Notes under the pieces: generated by a model
Database searches by the model: none
The model's input: the letters and a program-made list of their open reading frames with translations, nothing else
What the model was told of the DNA's origin: nothing
Position numbers and translations under genes: made by a program
In this document: one piece after another, positions 49,590-50,072 of the stretch
How the letters are laid out: each line of letters opens with the position of its first letter
How positions within the stretch are numbered: position 1 is the stretch's first letter
From: Pacificibacter marinus
GTDB lineage: Bacteria > Pseudomonadota > Alphaproteobacteria > Rhodobacterales > Rhodobacteraceae
Length of the DNA: 50,072 bases
NCBI RefSeq assembly: GCF_900109555.1
Contig: NZ_FNZV01000018.1
Span: 1 to 50,072 of the forward strand
Direction: 5' to 3'

Positions 49590-50072
49590 ATGAAACTTGT
49601 ACGCTATGGGGCGCGCGGCGCTGAAAAACCGGGAATGATTGATGCGGATGGCGCGTTGCGCGATTTGTCTGCTCATGTGTCTGATATTGCTGGCGAAGTT
49701 CTGGTGAACTTGAGCGCGCTCAAAGACATTGATCCTGCGACTTTGCCACTGGTTGAGGGCAATCCGCGCTATGGCGCTTGTGTGGGTGGAACCGGAAAAT
49801 TCATCTGTATCGGTCTCAATTACGCCGATCACGCGGCTGAATCCGGTCTGGAAGTGCCGCCTGAGCCAGTGATTTTTGCAAAATACACCTCAGCGATTTG
49901 TGGCCCGAATGATGACATTATCATCCCGCGCGAGTCTGAGAAAACCGACTGGGAAGTCGAGCTTGGGTTTGTGATCGGCAAGAAAGCCAAATACGTGTCT
50001 GAAGCCGACGCGATGGACCACGTTGCTGGCTTTTGCCTGATCAACGATGTGTCTGAGCGGTCGTACCAAATT
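49590..50072 (+). CDS. FAH-family hydrolase, 2,4-diketo-3-deoxy-L-fuconate hydrolase-like (partial)
   Basis: The first 161 codons are in the window and the frame is still open at the edge. The protein starts MKLVRYGARGAEKPGMIDAD and has the family blocks FICIGLNYADHAAESGLEVP near residue 73, PVIFAKYTSAICGP, then the metal-binding TDWEVELGFVIG near residue 120 and AGFCLINDVSER near 147. This matches the roughly 280-residue FAH branch containing the hydrolases of 2,4-diketo-3-deoxy-L-fuconate and L-rhamnonate, which release pyruvate and lactate. GAGGAAGGAAG lies before the ATG. It directly follows the KDF-dehydrogenase-like SDR. Confidence 0.87.
   Translation, partial: MKLVRYGARGAEKPGMIDADGALRDLSAHVSDIAGEVLVNLSALKDIDPATLPLVEGNPRYGACVGGTGKFICIGLNYADHAAESGLEVPPEPVIFAKYTSAICGPNDDIIIPRESEKTDWEVELGFVIGKKAKYVSEADAMDHVAGFCLINDVSERSYQI

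Noticed and set aside
1-50072. tRNA, rRNA, CRISPR arrays, insertion sequences, prophage or integrase genes
   Set aside because: No matching genes, repeat arrays or terminal inverted repeats were seen when reading through the window; a dedicated scan was not possible.

Overview
The window looks like a chromosomal segment of a marine alphaproteobacterium of the Rhodobacteraceae (roseobacter group). The protein sequences, the TRAP and CUT1 transporters, the dense operons with 4-bp start/stop overlaps and the moderate GC content all fit. No rRNA, tRNA, CRISPR, insertion sequence or prophage gene was seen. Almost every gene serves the uptake or breakdown of carbohydrates or sugar acids, or storage of glucose as glycogen.

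Region 1 (1-29.3 kb) is a sugar-acid catabolic island. It starts after the 5' end of an acetyl-CoA synthetase gene. It holds a LysR and a GntR/FCD regulator, two SDR dehydrogenases, a split transketolase and a TRAP transporter (dctPQM). Next come a fused UxaA-type dehydratase with a Gfo/Idh dehydrogenase and an EamA permease, an IlvD/Edd sugar-acid dehydratase with an SDR, a small secreted Cys-rich protein and an RraA-like protein. These are followed by a gluconate-5-dehydrogenase-like SDR with a beta-hydroxyacid dehydrogenase, a LysE exporter, a GlcD-type flavoprotein, a XylX-like FAH-family enzyme and D-erythronate dehydrogenase (DenD). The region ends with a D-2-hydroxyacid dehydrogenase/aminotransferase pair and a complete four-carbon acid-sugar module (LtnD, OtnK, OtnC, OtnI). 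Six copies of a GGTATACC-centred palindrome lie in five of its divergent promoter regions and nowhere else that I found in the window. They tie these operons into one regulon, probably under the local GntR protein, which has two copies in its own promoter region.

Region 2 (29.6-40.1 kb) is a glycogen cluster on the plus strand: a GH13 alpha-glucosidase, then glgB-glgC-glgA-glgX-pgm, tightly packed or overlapping.

Region 3 (40.1 kb to the end) is an L-fucose-like (6-deoxyhexose) catabolic locus. A divergent fuconolactonase-type amidohydrolase faces a CUT1 ABC transporter (binding protein, two permeases, ATPase). Then follow a RhaM/FucM-type mutarotase, a Gfo/Idh dehydrogenase, a MaoC-fold protein, a split UxaA dehydratase (small plus large subunit), a 2-keto-3-deoxy-L-fuconate dehydrogenase-like SDR and the start of an FAH-family hydrolase that runs off the window. 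By inference the sugar is imported, oxidised to a lactone, hydrolysed, dehydrated, oxidised at C4 and hydrolysed to pyruvate and lactate.

Functions were assigned by reading motifs; no database search was run. Substrates in regions 1 and 3 are inferences from gene content.
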